A stretch of DNA of 34,166 nt from Pseudolabrys sp. GTDB lineage: Bacteria > Pseudomonadota > Alphaproteobacteria > Rhizobiales > Xanthobacteraceae. Below the pieces are notes generated by a model, which worked only from the letters and a program-made list of their open reading frames with translations, was not told where the DNA came from and ran no database searches. Below are positions 15,256 through 23,480 of this stretch, one piece after another. The stretch's first letter is position 1, and each line of letters starts with the position of its first letter. Made by a program: the position numbers and the translations under genes. The stretch is from the NCBI GenBank assembly GCA_022843325.1, contig JALHNV010000039.1:1-34166 (forward strand), in the 5' to 3' direction.

Positions 15256-16215
15256 TTATTTGGTGATCGAGGTCTGCACCAGTTCGGCGACCTGTTCCTT
15301 GGTCAGTTCCTTGGGCGCGTATTTCAGCGCGACCGCGTCCGTCAGCAGCGCGTCGAGGCCCTTGATCTCGCTCATCTGCAGGATCGACCGCGGGAAGAAT
15401 TCGTCGCGCACGCGCTTGGCCAGCGCCGGCGTGATCTTGGCGAATTCAGCGTAATCGGCCAGCGCCTGCGGGTTGTCCGAGTACATGTAGTCGATGGTCT
15501 CGGCATAGGCCTGCATGAAGCGCTTGATCACCGCCTGGCGGTTCTTCAGCGCATCGGCATTGGCGATGATGGTGCGGATGGTCTGGCCGCCGATGGTCTT
15601 GGTGTCGCCACCCTTGCCGACAAGCTGGATCTTGCCTTCGTCGATCTCGCGCAGACCGAACGGCGGCGAAGCCCAGCCGATATCGATCTGGCCGCTCATG
15701 ACGCTGGTGAGCGTCGCCGGCGGGCCGCCGGTCGCGGTCGGCTTCACGTCGATGCCGTATTCCTTGATGAAGGCCAGTACCATCGAATGGGTCGAGGAGC
15801 CGTTGGTGGAATAGGCGATGGTCTTGCCCTTGGCATCCTTCAGCGATTTGATGCCGGAATCGGTCTTGGCATACCAGTAGTCGGCGGCACCCGTCGCCTG
15901 CGCGGCGACAATGCGGATCGGCGCGCCTTTGGCGAAATAGCCGATGGCGCCCAGCGTGCCGACGGCGAGGCCGAGATCGACATTGCCGGAGATGACCGGC
16001 TGCACCGTTTCACCGCTGCCCGAGGTGTAAACCATCTCGAGTTGCAGGCCGTGCTTCTTGAAGATGCCGGCCTTGTCGCCGAGGTGCGGTACGGCGGTGT
16101 CCCAGTTGCCGCGCTGGCCGATGGTCATTTTTACCGTGTCCTGAGCGAAGACGGGCGTCGCCAGCAGCGACGCGGCGACGATCGTGGCGCCGGCATAGTG
16201 TCGAACGTGTTTCAT
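15256..16215 (-). CDS. ABC transporter substrate-binding protein (NitT/TauT/SsuA type)
   Basis: This 319-residue periplasmic binding protein has a Sec signal peptide (residues 1-24, ending PVFA before Gln25). It contains typical elements of the nitrate/sulfonate/taurine class: HLGDKAGIFKKHGLQLE, SGNVDLGLAVGTLGAIGYFAKG, LKDAKGKTIAYSTNGSSTH and MSGQIDIGWASPP. It is the last gene of the minus-strand operon and follows the second permease gene by 27 bases. It would deliver the ligand to the two permeases. The ligand is not determined by sequence. An organic acid that feeds the ThDP enzyme encoded at the head of the operon is a reasonable guess. Confidence 0.92.
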   Translation of the reverse strand: MKHVRHYAGATIVAASLLATPVFAQDTVKMTIGQRGNWDTAVPHLGDKAGIFKKHGLQLEMVYTSGSGETVQPVISGNVDLGLAVGTLGAIGYFAKGAPIRIVAAQATGAADYWYAKTDSGIKSLKDAKGKTIAYSTNGSSTHSMVLAFIKEYGIDVKPTATGGPPATLTSVMSGQIDIGWASPPFGLREIDEGKIQLVGKGGDTKTIGGQTIRTIIANADALKNRQAVIKRFMQAYAETIDYMYSDNPQALADYAEFAKITPALAKRVRDEFFPRSILQMSEIKGLDALLTDAVALKYAPKELTKEQVAELVQTSITK

Positions 16216-16242
16216 GAAGTCCTCTCGTGCGTGGTTTCGTTG

Positions 16243-17037
16243 TTAGACGCGTTTGATGCCATCAAGACCGCCAAGACGTCCGACCAGAGCATTGGCCCCG
16301 ATCGACAGCACGAACAGCACGATGAGCATGGCGTACATGCGCGGCATGTCGAAGGTCGAGTAGGCGTTGATGATCAGAAAGCCGATGCCTTTGTTGGACA
16401 GTTTGGTTTCCGCCAGCAGCGTACCGATCAGCGCGACGCCAAGGCCGAGCCGCACGCCGTTGATGATCGGGTGGCGCATCGCGGGCAGGTAGACCTTGGT
16501 CACCATCTGCCAGGTGCTGGCGCGGAAGCTCTTGCCGACGCGGATCAGCACCTTGTCGATGCCGCGCATGCCGGCGGCCGCCGAGAGAGCCACCGGGAAG
16601 AAGCAGGACAGCGTGCCGAGCGCGATCTTGGAGCCGGGTCCGACGCCGAACCACATGATCATGATCGGGAAGAAGATGATCTTCGGCGTGGGTCCGAGAT
16701 AATAGAGGTAGGGCTCGAACGCCTTCGCCAGATAGCGGTTGGCGCCGAGCAGGATGCCCACCGCCAGCCCCGCCAGCCCGCCGATGAGCAATGCGGTGCC
16801 GATCTCGCCGGCGGTGACGGCGAGGTGGAAATAGTACTCGCCATGCGACAGCAGGTCGAAGATGGCGCGGCTGATGGCGAACAGCGACGGCACCACGTCG
16901 CGGTACAGCCAGCCGGAGCGCGCCAGCAGTTCCCACGACGCCAGCAGCGTCAGGATAATGACGACCCGCAGCACGGTCACCTGGCTCACGGCCGGCGCCG
17001 ATACGGCGGCCGGCTTCAGTCGAAGGGTCTCAGCCAT
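16243..17037 (-). CDS. ABC transporter permease (second subunit, SsuC/TauC type)
   Basis: This 264-residue inner-membrane protein has about six hydrophobic helices. The binding-protein-dependent transport loop (EAA-like loop) lies near FFPVALSAAAGMRGIDKVLIRVGKSF, where the permease contacts the ATPase. Its start codon lies inside the end of the upstream permease gene (22-base overlap), so translation is coupled. It pairs with that permease to form a heterodimeric pore. The family imports nitrate, sulfonates, taurine, pyrimidine precursors or aromatic acids. Confidence 0.92.
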   Translation of the reverse strand: MAETLRLKPAAVSAPAVSQVTVLRVVIILTLLASWELLARSGWLYRDVVPSLFAISRAIFDLLSHGEYYFHLAVTAGEIGTALLIGGLAGLAVGILLGANRYLAKAFEPYLYYLGPTPKIIFFPIMIMWFGVGPGSKIALGTLSCFFPVALSAAAGMRGIDKVLIRVGKSFRASTWQMVTKVYLPAMRHPIINGVRLGLGVALIGTLLAETKLSNKGIGFLIINAYSTFDMPRMYAMLIVLFVLSIGANALVGRLGGLDGIKRV

Positions 17038-17798
17038 CGCTCGATCTTTTCCAGGGTCATGAAGAACAGGATGCTTACCAGGATGACGAAACAGATCGCC
17101 GCGTAGGTGCCGGGCAGATCATAGCGTTCGGCCAGTTCATTGATGAGCTGGCCGAGGCCGCCAAAATTGATGAGGAATTCGACGCCGACAATATTGATGA
17201 GGGCAAAGATCAGCCCGAGTCGGATGCCGACGAAGATGGTCGGCAGCGCGGCCGGAAAAAGGATTTTCCAGAACTGCTGCGACGGCGTCAGGTTGAAGCT
17301 GCGGCCGACATTGACGAGCACCTTGCGGGTGCTCGACAGGCCCTCGAGCGTCTTGAGGATGACGGGCGGCAGGGCGGCGACAAAGCCCATCATGATCATG
17401 GTCCACATGCTGCGGCCGAAGATCACCAGAAACAGCGGATACATCAGCACGATCGGCGCCGACGCCATCGCCGCCACCCATGTCTCGCAGGCTTGCTGAA
17501 GCAGCTTGAAGCGGTGCATCAGCACACCGCCGCCGACGCCGACGACGGTCAGCAGCACGCCGGCGATCAGGCACTCCGACAGCGTCAGCAGGAAGCGGCC
17601 GAACACATTCTCTTCGACAATCACCCGACCGAAGCTGCCGATGATGTCGGAGGGCGGCGGCACGATGAACCGGTTGATGACGCCGGTCTGGATCAGCAGT
17701 TCCATGCTCAGGAAGAATGCGACCAGCGAGCTCAAGCCGACGACTTGCGGCGGGATGGTGCGCCGCATTGCCGGCCGCGGTGCGGCGGCGTCGGTCAT
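17016..17798 (-). CDS. ABC transporter permease (first subunit, SsuC/TauC type)
   Basis: From ATG 17798 the product has 260 residues. This start overlaps the ATPase stop in an ATGA arrangement (17795-17798). That strongly favours it over the longer open frame reaching 17882, which would lie inside the ATPase gene. The protein has about six membrane segments and the permease loop near ALPPVILKTLEGLSSTRKVL. It ends within the next permease gene. The two permeases are clearly different in sequence, so they form a heterodimer and not a recent duplication. Confidence 0.92.
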   Translation of the reverse strand: MTDAAAPRPAMRRTIPPQVVGLSSLVAFFLSMELLIQTGVINRFIVPPPSDIIGSFGRVIVEENVFGRFLLTLSECLIAGVLLTVVGVGGGVLMHRFKLLQQACETWVAAMASAPIVLMYPLFLVIFGRSMWTMIMMGFVAALPPVILKTLEGLSSTRKVLVNVGRSFNLTPSQQFWKILFPAALPTIFVGIRLGLIFALINIVGVEFLINFGGLGQLINELAERYDLPGTYAAICFVILVSILFFMTLEKIERWLRPFD

Positions 17799-18655
17799 GA
17801 CGCGCCACCTTTGGGATGCGACAGCGTATGCTTTTCCTCGTCGCGCATGCCGCGGCTGGCTTCCTCGCGCAGATCGGCCCATATCTGCGCGACATAGCGG
17901 CCGAAGGCTTCGCTGCCGACGATCTCCGACGTGCGGGGGCGCGGCAGGTCGATCTCGACGATGCGCTTCACTTTGCCGGGGCGATAAGTCATCACCACGA
18001 TGCGGTCCGACATCTGCACCGCCTCAGTAATGTTGTGGGTGATCAGCAGCGTCGTTTGCTTCAACTGCTGCTGGATCTGCAGCACCTTGTCGCCGAGCAG
18101 CAGGCGGGTCTGCTCATCGAGCGCGGCGAACGGCTCGTCCATCAGCAGGATCTTCGGCTCGGAGGCGAGCGTGCGGGCCAGTGATACGCGCTGACGCATG
18201 CCGCCGGACAATTCACCGGGATAGCGGTTTTCGAAGCCGTCGAGGCCGACCAGCGCAATGAAATGCCGCGCGCGTTCAATGCGCTGCGCCTTCGCCATGC
18301 CGGTGAGCTCGAGCGGGAAGGCGACGTTGTCGGTGACGGTACGCCAGGGGAAGGTGGATTCCTCCTGGAACACCATGCCGATCGACTGATGCGGGCCGGC
18401 GATGGTTTCGCCGGCAACACTGACCTTGCCGTTATAGTGGCCGAGCAGGCCGCCGACGACGTTGAACAGAGTCGACTTGCCGCAGCCGGACGGTCCGATC
18501 ACCGACAGGAATTCGCCGGGCTTCACCTTCAGCGATACGTCATCGACGGCAACGATAGGCCCTTCCGGTGTCTCGAAGCGCACCACGATATTGTCGACCA
18601 CCAGGATGGCGTCATCGGTTGCGTCTTGGCTCGTCGGCTTGGTCGGCGTCAGCAT
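17795..18655 (-). CDS. ABC transporter ATP-binding protein (NitT/TauT/SsuB type)
   Basis: This 286-residue ATPase drives the importer formed with the two downstream permeases. It has Walker A GPSGCGKST at 54-62, a Q-loop in MVFQEES, the signature LSGGM at 149-153, Walker B ILLMDEP at 169-175, and the switch histidine in LLITHNITEA. The C-terminal extension of about 40 residues is charged. Its start lies six bases after the ThDP-enzyme stop and its stop overlaps the first permease start, so all five genes form one transcription unit. Confidence 0.94.
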   Translation of the reverse strand: MLTPTKPTSQDATDDAILVVDNIVVRFETPEGPIVAVDDVSLKVKPGEFLSVIGPSGCGKSTLFNVVGGLLGHYNGKVSVAGETIAGPHQSIGMVFQEESTFPWRTVTDNVAFPLELTGMAKAQRIERARHFIALVGLDGFENRYPGELSGGMRQRVSLARTLASEPKILLMDEPFAALDEQTRLLLGDKVLQIQQQLKQTTLLITHNITEAVQMSDRIVVMTYRPGKVKRIVEIDLPRPRTSEIVGSEAFGRYVAQIWADLREEASRGMRDEEKHTLSHPKGGAS

Positions 18656-18661
18656 GCGCTC

Positions 18662-20482
18662 TTACTCGCTCTTGAGGGTCATGACCGCGGTCATGGCAGC
18701 GGTGTAGCCGGGCTCAACGCGGACATCGACGACAACGACGTTTCCGGCCTCGACGGCGGCAATGGCTTCCTTGAACACAGGGCCCAACTGGGCAATCTCG
18801 GTCACCGGGCCGAAGGCCTGCGCGCCTTGCGCGCGCGCCACTCCGGCGATGTCGATATCGGGCTCGGAAATGCGCTGGCCGATCCAGCGGTTCTCGACCG
18901 GGCGGTTGCGCATGCGGGCGACGCGTTCCTGGTGCAGTTCGTCGTTGAAGAACGAGCGATTGTTGGCCACCACGAACAACAGCGGAATGTGGTAATGCGC
19001 CGCTGTCCAGACCGCGGTAACGCCCATCATGAAATCGCCGTCGCCGCACACCGCGACCGGCAGCCGGCCGCTGCCCTTCAGCGCCAGCGCCGCGCCGACC
19101 GAAATGCCGGGGCCACCGCCGACGCCGCCGCCGCCGTCGGAGCCGAGGAAGTCGAGCGGATGACGGAACGGCCAGCTCGCGCCATTCCACGACAGCGACA
19201 CGTGGGTGAGCGAGGCCGGCCGTTCGCCGACCGCAAGGCGCAGCGCATCGGCCAGGTGATCGACCGTGAGCTTGTCGGTGCCGAGCGCGGGAAATTCTTT
19301 CGGCGCCGTCACCGGCACCGGGCGCGGCCCGGCGCTGCCGAGCGCTTCCAGCAAGGCGGGCACAGCGGCGTCAGGCGTGCAAGCCATCATGACATCGACC
19401 GGCGGCAGGCCTTGGTAGTCCATGCTCCAGCCATTGTGCAGGTGATGGTCGATCGACACCTGCACCACTTTCGCGGTGACATTGCCGACATGTTTGAAGG
19501 TGCCGGCGACGTCGACCCAGTCGAGGCTGAGGATGACGTCGGCGGCGCGGATCGCTTCGGCGGCTTCCGGGATCGGCGCGATGGTGCCGGGGCTGCCGGC
19601 ATGCAGCGGATGGTCGGTCGGGAAGGCGGCGCCGACTTTCAGGTCGGTGACGACGCGGGCGCCGAGCCGTTCCGTCAGCGCGATGCGCTGGTTCCAGGCG
19701 TCGAGATCGCGCGACATGCGGCCGGCGAGGATGACCGGCTTCTTGGCGTTGCGCAGCAGATCGGCGGCGGCCTTGATGGCGTCGGGCGCCGCGGCGCTGG
19801 CGGTGTGCGGCATGAAGCGCGCGGTGTCGATCGGCGCCACCGGTTCGGCCAGCTTGGCTTCCTGCATCTCGGCGTCGAGATTGACGTAAGTCGGACCGCA
19901 CGGCGCGGTGTTGGCGATCCAGCCGGCGCGCAGCACGGCCTCGCGGGCGGCGAGGGCGGACGACGGCTGGTCGTCCCATTTGGTGTAGCCGCGCACCAGC
20001 GCGCCCTGATCGCGCGAGGTGTGGATCCAGTCGATCCAGGGCCGGCGTTTGGCTGCATCGACCGGGCCGGTGGCACCGAGCACCACCATCGGCATGCGGT
20101 CGCACCAGGCGTTGAAGATCGCCATCGTGCCGTGCATGAGCCCAACATTGGAATGCACCACCGCGGCCATCGCCTTGCCGGTGACCTTGGCATAGCCGTG
20201 CGCAATAGCGACGGCAGCTTCCTCGTGCAGGCAGAGCAGCATCTGCGGCTGCTCATTGCCGAGATAGTTGACCAGACTGTCGTGCAGGCCGCGGTAGCTG
20301 GCGCCGGGGTTGAGCGCGATATAGGGAATGTCGAGCGCGCGCAGCGCATCGGCCACGACGTCGCTGCCAAAACCGGCGGCGTTGACGCCGGCCGGCACCG
20401 GACGATCGACGGCCGCAATATCGGTGTCGGAGGCTGGCGCCCGCGCGGAGGCGGCGGGCTTTCCCGGATTGGTCGGTGACAT
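18662..20482 (-). CDS. Thiamine-diphosphate-dependent enzyme (acetolactate synthase/benzoylformate decarboxylase family)
   Basis: From ATG 20482 the product has 606 residues, of the size of ThDP 2-oxoacid decarboxylases and lyases. The N-terminal domain has the activating glutamate in CLHEEAAVAIAHGYAKVTGK (Glu87). The C-terminal domain has the ThDP/Mg motif GDG at 480-482, with the paired asparagines NN at 507-508. A glycine run near DGGGGVGGGPGIS marks the usual loop. The substrate is unknown. Benzoylformate-, sulfopyruvate- or acetolactate-type chemistry are all possible. The gene heads the ABC-importer operon, six bases before the ATPase gene, which suggests it acts on the imported compound. 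The open frame continues 153 codons upstream without family sequence, so the downstream ATG is chosen despite a weak ribosome site. Confidence 0.88.
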   Translation of the reverse strand: MSPTNPGKPAASARAPASDTDIAAVDRPVPAGVNAAGFGSDVVADALRALDIPYIALNPGASYRGLHDSLVNYLGNEQPQMLLCLHEEAAVAIAHGYAKVTGKAMAAVVHSNVGLMHGTMAIFNAWCDRMPMVVLGATGPVDAAKRRPWIDWIHTSRDQGALVRGYTKWDDQPSSALAAREAVLRAGWIANTAPCGPTYVNLDAEMQEAKLAEPVAPIDTARFMPHTASAAAPDAIKAAADLLRNAKKPVILAGRMSRDLDAWNQRIALTERLGARVVTDLKVGAAFPTDHPLHAGSPGTIAPIPEAAEAIRAADVILSLDWVDVAGTFKHVGNVTAKVVQVSIDHHLHNGWSMDYQGLPPVDVMMACTPDAAVPALLEALGSAGPRPVPVTAPKEFPALGTDKLTVDHLADALRLAVGERPASLTHVSLSWNGASWPFRHPLDFLGSDGGGGVGGGPGISVGAALALKGSGRLPVAVCGDGDFMMGVTAVWTAAHYHIPLLFVVANNRSFFNDELHQERVARMRNRPVENRWIGQRISEPDIDIAGVARAQGAQAFGPVTEIAQLGPVFKEAIAAVEAGNVVVVDVRVEPGYTAAMTAVMTLKSE

Positions 20483-20753
20483 GCGGTTGCATCGGAGCCG
20501 TCGCGCCGAGAACCGCTGTGCGGTCCACGGCCTGCTTCCGGCCGACGTTTCTCCCTGAACCGGCGGCGGGTTGGCCCCGCGCCTCATTGGTGACTGCCCG
20601 CGATCGACAGCAGGGCCGTCGGTCGCGGACGTTGAGTTGTGGCACACTCTATCCTTTGACATTAGCGCATAGAAGTCGATAAATTCGCAAACCATTGTTG
20701 CCGAATACACAACAATAACGCACACCGGTGATCCCAGGGCGGATACAGGATCG
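20483..20753. promoter_or_regulatory. Divergent control region of the ThDP/ABC operon and lysR
   Basis: This 271-base region lies between the divergent operon and regulator. The inverted repeat ATTGTTG-N9-CAACAAT at 20694-20716 contains T-N11-A spacing, the usual LysR-type binding pattern. It lies about 40 bases upstream of the lysR start. It is the best candidate operator here. Confidence 0.6.
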
Positions 20754-21713
20754 ATGGACCGTTTCCGCACCATGGAAAGCTTCGTGCGGGTGGTGCGGGC
20801 CGGTTCCTTCACCATTGCCGCCGGGCAACTCGGGCTGTCCCGTGCGCTTGTGTCGCGCCATGTCAGCGGACTGGAACGACGCCTCGGCGTCCGCCTGCTG
20901 AACCGTTCGACCCGCTCCGTCAGCCTGACCGAGGAAGGCACCGTCTATCTCGAGTTCTGCGAGAAAGTGTTCCTCGACATCGAGAACAGCGAGCGCGCGA
21001 TCCTCCGTACGCGGCTGGAGCCGGCGGGCACCTTGAAGCTGCTGGCGCCCAAATCGTTCGGCGCGATGCATCTGTCCGACGCGGTCATCGCCTTCGCCAA
21101 AGCGCAGCCGCGGTTGAAGGTCTCGCTGATGCTGGAGAACACGCCGTATCGCGGTTCGTATGATTTCGCCGAGCGCGATCTCGATCTGGTGCTGGGGTTT
21201 TCGACCGTGCGGGGCTCATCGGTGCAGGAGCAGGTGGTCGGCAAGGTTGAATGGGTCGTGTGTGCTTCGCCGGATTATCTCGCGCACGCCGGGCGGCCGC
21301 AGACCCCTGCCGAACTCGGCGGTCATGCCTGTCTGGTGCATGTCGACGTCGCGCCCAATGACAGCATCTGGCGCTTCGAGGGGCCGAGAGGACCGGTGAC
21401 CGTCAAGGTTCGGGGCGCTTTCTTTTCCAACGCGGCGCTGACCTTGCGGAAGGCCGCGGTCGCGGGCCTCGGCATTACAATGGTGCCTTACTATGCCGTG
21501 GCGGGTGAACTCGCATCGGGCGCGCTGGTCGCGGTGCTGCCGCGCTATCGCGCCGGATCGCGGCCGTTGCTGGCGGTCTATCCGCAGGCGCCGGTAACGC
21601 CGCCCAAGGTGCAGGCCTTTATCGATTTCCTGAAGGACTGGATGGCGGCACAGGATTTTCGCGCAAAGCCGCGCATGGCCGCGGCCCAGCAGGTGCCGGC
21701 TGACGTTGGTTAG
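20754..21713 (+). CDS. LysR-family transcriptional regulator
   Basis: This 319-residue regulator has an N-terminal winged helix-turn-helix (residues 1-65: FTIAAGQLGLSRALVSRHVSGLE, then RLLNRSTRSVSLTEEG). A LysR substrate-binding domain starts near residue 90. An AGGA site precedes ATG 20754. It is divergent from the ThDP/ABC operon, the classic position for a LysR protein that activates the divergent operon when it binds a pathway compound. The stop overlaps the convergent lytic transglycosylase stop by four bases. Its inducer is unknown. Confidence 0.93.
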   Translation: MDRFRTMESFVRVVRAGSFTIAAGQLGLSRALVSRHVSGLERRLGVRLLNRSTRSVSLTEEGTVYLEFCEKVFLDIENSERAILRTRLEPAGTLKLLAPKSFGAMHLSDAVIAFAKAQPRLKVSLMLENTPYRGSYDFAERDLDLVLGFSTVRGSSVQEQVVGKVEWVVCASPDYLAHAGRPQTPAELGGHACLVHVDVAPNDSIWRFEGPRGPVTVKVRGAFFSNAALTLRKAAVAGLGITMVPYYAVAGELASGALVAVLPRYRAGSRPLLAVYPQAPVTPPKVQAFIDFLKDWMAAQDFRAKPRMAAAQQVPADVG

Positions 21714-22966
21714 GCGCCCTGACGCAGCCTGGCCAGCACTTTGAGCCCGGCATAGCCATCGGCCGGCTCCATGCCGACCGACTTCTGGAAGGCGGCGATC
21801 GCCTTGATCGTGCCGATGCCGGAGCGACCGTCGATGCCATCGGTGGGAAAACCGCGCTCGGTCAGGCGGCGCTGTATTTCCTTGATCTCGTCGACGGTGG
21901 GGATGCGCTCGCCGCCGGGGAATTGCTGGTGGAACGAACCGTTGCCGCGGATCAGGTCGCCGAGATGCAGCAGCGACAGCGCGTAGCTGGTCGACGGATT
22001 GTAAGAGTAGATGGCACGGAAATTCTGCCCGAGCAGGAAAGCCGGGCCGCCCGCGACCGGCACCCACAGCCGCACCTGATCGCCCGGCCGCGGGAAGGCG
22101 GCGCCATCAGCGCGCCGAACGCCAAGTTCCTGCCACTGCGCGTAGGATCGCATGGTCTTGTTGTCGGCCAGCCGTGCCCGGCCGGCGGGGACCCTGACTT
22201 CGGTGCCCCAAGCCTCGCCGGGCCGGTAGCGCCCGCGCTTGAGCAAATACTGCGCGCTGCCGGCCAGCGCATCGTCGGGCTTGCCGAACGGATTGGCGCG
22301 GCCGTCGCGGTCATAGTCAAAGCCGATGTTGAGCCACACCTCCGGCATCCACTGGGTATGCCCCATGGCGCCAGCCCAGGAGCCAATCATGCCGTCGGGC
22401 TGCGCCCAGCCGCGCTCGACGATGGTCAGCGCATTGAGCAGTTCGGTTTCCCAGTATTTGCGCCGGCGTGGTTCGCCATAAGCCAATGCGGCCAGTGCGG
22501 GAATGACGGGCCGCATGTATTTCGGATTGTCCATGACGTCGCCGAACGACGACTCCATGCCCCACAGGCCGAGCAGCACATAGCGGTCGACGCCGAAATC
22601 CCTCTCCAGCCGCGCCAAGAGCGGCGCATGCTCGCGGGCGCGCTGCTTGCCGGTGGTGACACGCCAGTCGGAGCAGCGGCGGTTGATGTATTGCCAAAGC
22701 TGTTCGGTAAACTCCGGCTGCGCCCGCTGCAGCGCATAAACGCTGGTGTCCGGCTTCAGCCCGTTCATGACGCGGTCATAGGTGGCGCCGGAGATGCCGC
22801 GCGCCAAAGCCCGGGTCCGGAAGGTCGCGACCCAGCGCTCGAACGCGGCCGATTGCGCGATAGCCGGTGAGCCGAAGGCCGTTGCGGCGCCGCCGAGGAG
22901 GGCGGACATGAACACGCGCCGGCTCAGAAGAGTCAGCGGCGACGGGCGGGGGGAGATTCGCGTCAT
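21710..22966 (-). CDS. MltB-like lytic murein transglycosylase with C-terminal peptidoglycan-binding domain
   Basis: The enzyme cleaves the glycan strand of peptidoglycan, leaving 1,6-anhydro ends. From ATG 22966 it has 418 residues. It begins with a twin-arginine-like signal (SRRVFMSALLGGAATAFG). The SLT_2 domain follows with the catalytic Glu138 in LLGLWGMESSFG and the GSWAGAMGHTQWMP segment. The last 65 or so residues (from EIKEIQRRLTERGF) form a peptidoglycan-binding domain 1. An open frame of 17 codons upstream is not needed. It is convergent with lysR and shares the TTAG stop overlap. Confidence 0.93.
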   Translation of the reverse strand: MTRISPRPSPLTLLSRRVFMSALLGGAATAFGSPAIAQSAAFERWVATFRTRALARGISGATYDRVMNGLKPDTSVYALQRAQPEFTEQLWQYINRRCSDWRVTTGKQRAREHAPLLARLERDFGVDRYVLLGLWGMESSFGDVMDNPKYMRPVIPALAALAYGEPRRRKYWETELLNALTIVERGWAQPDGMIGSWAGAMGHTQWMPEVWLNIGFDYDRDGRANPFGKPDDALAGSAQYLLKRGRYRPGEAWGTEVRVPAGRARLADNKTMRSYAQWQELGVRRADGAAFPRPGDQVRLWVPVAGGPAFLLGQNFRAIYSYNPSTSYALSLLHLGDLIRGNGSFHQQFPGGERIPTVDEIKEIQRRLTERGFPTDGIDGRSGIGTIKAIAAFQKSVGMEPADGYAGLKVLARLRQGA

Positions 22967-23082
22967 GACGCATTGTAGGCGGCAATTGCGGCGAGACAAA
23001 CGCGCCGCACGGATCACTTGCGGTAATGATGAACATCACCCGCCGCAGCGCAGGACCGCGGCGGGCGTATGTCCAGGTATCG

Positions 23083-23385
23083 TTAGCGCGTGTTGACCTG
23101 ACCGCCGACGCCGGCGGCGCCGCTGCCGGTGGTCTTGCTGCCATTCTTCTTGACGGCGCCGGACGTATTGGCGTTCACGCCAGCCCCGGCTTTGGTATCG
23201 CCAGCGCGGACATTAGCGCCCGTGCCGGTGTTCAGATTGGTCGAACCGCTGGTTCCGGCGGAACCGGTTCCGACGGCTGCGCCGCCGGATGTCGTACTAC
23301 CGGCACCGACGCCGACCTGAGCCATGGCCACGCTGCTGGCGACAGCGAAGGCACCGGCGAGCAGGACCGTTTTAACATTCTTCAT
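23083..23385 (-). CDS. Small secreted Gly/Ser/Thr-rich protein, unknown function
   Basis: The product has 100 residues. A Sec signal peptide (residues 1-22, ending SSVAMA) is followed by a low-complexity part of Gly, Ser, Thr, Ala and Asn with loose repeats (for example TSGSTNLNTGTGANV and GAGVNANTSG), and it ends in VNTR. A GGAGGA ribosome site lies just upstream, which supports translation. No cysteine is present. No family is recognised. Such proteins may be periplasmic or surface-exposed disordered proteins. It lies between two cell-wall enzyme genes on the same strand. Confidence 0.7.
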   Translation of the reverse strand: MKNVKTVLLAGAFAVASSVAMAQVGVGAGSTTSGGAAVGTGSAGTSGSTNLNTGTGANVRAGDTKAGAGVNANTSGAVKKNGSKTTGSGAAGVGGQVNTR

Positions 23386-23480
23386 GGGAGTTCCTCCGGC
23401 AAGTTGGGAAACCGCGAAACGTGCGGTCGCAGGACACGGGGACCGCGGCGCTGCACCTCTCCAACGACGCGGACCGCCGT

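Noticed and set aside
15223-17106. Long plus-strand open frame opposite the ABC genes
   Set aside because: Antisense to the binding protein and permease, both clearly recognised. Composition typical of a shadow.
18263-20479. 738-codon plus-strand open frame opposite the ThDP enzyme
   Set aside because: Antisense to the ThDP enzyme and ABC ATPase, both with intact motifs.
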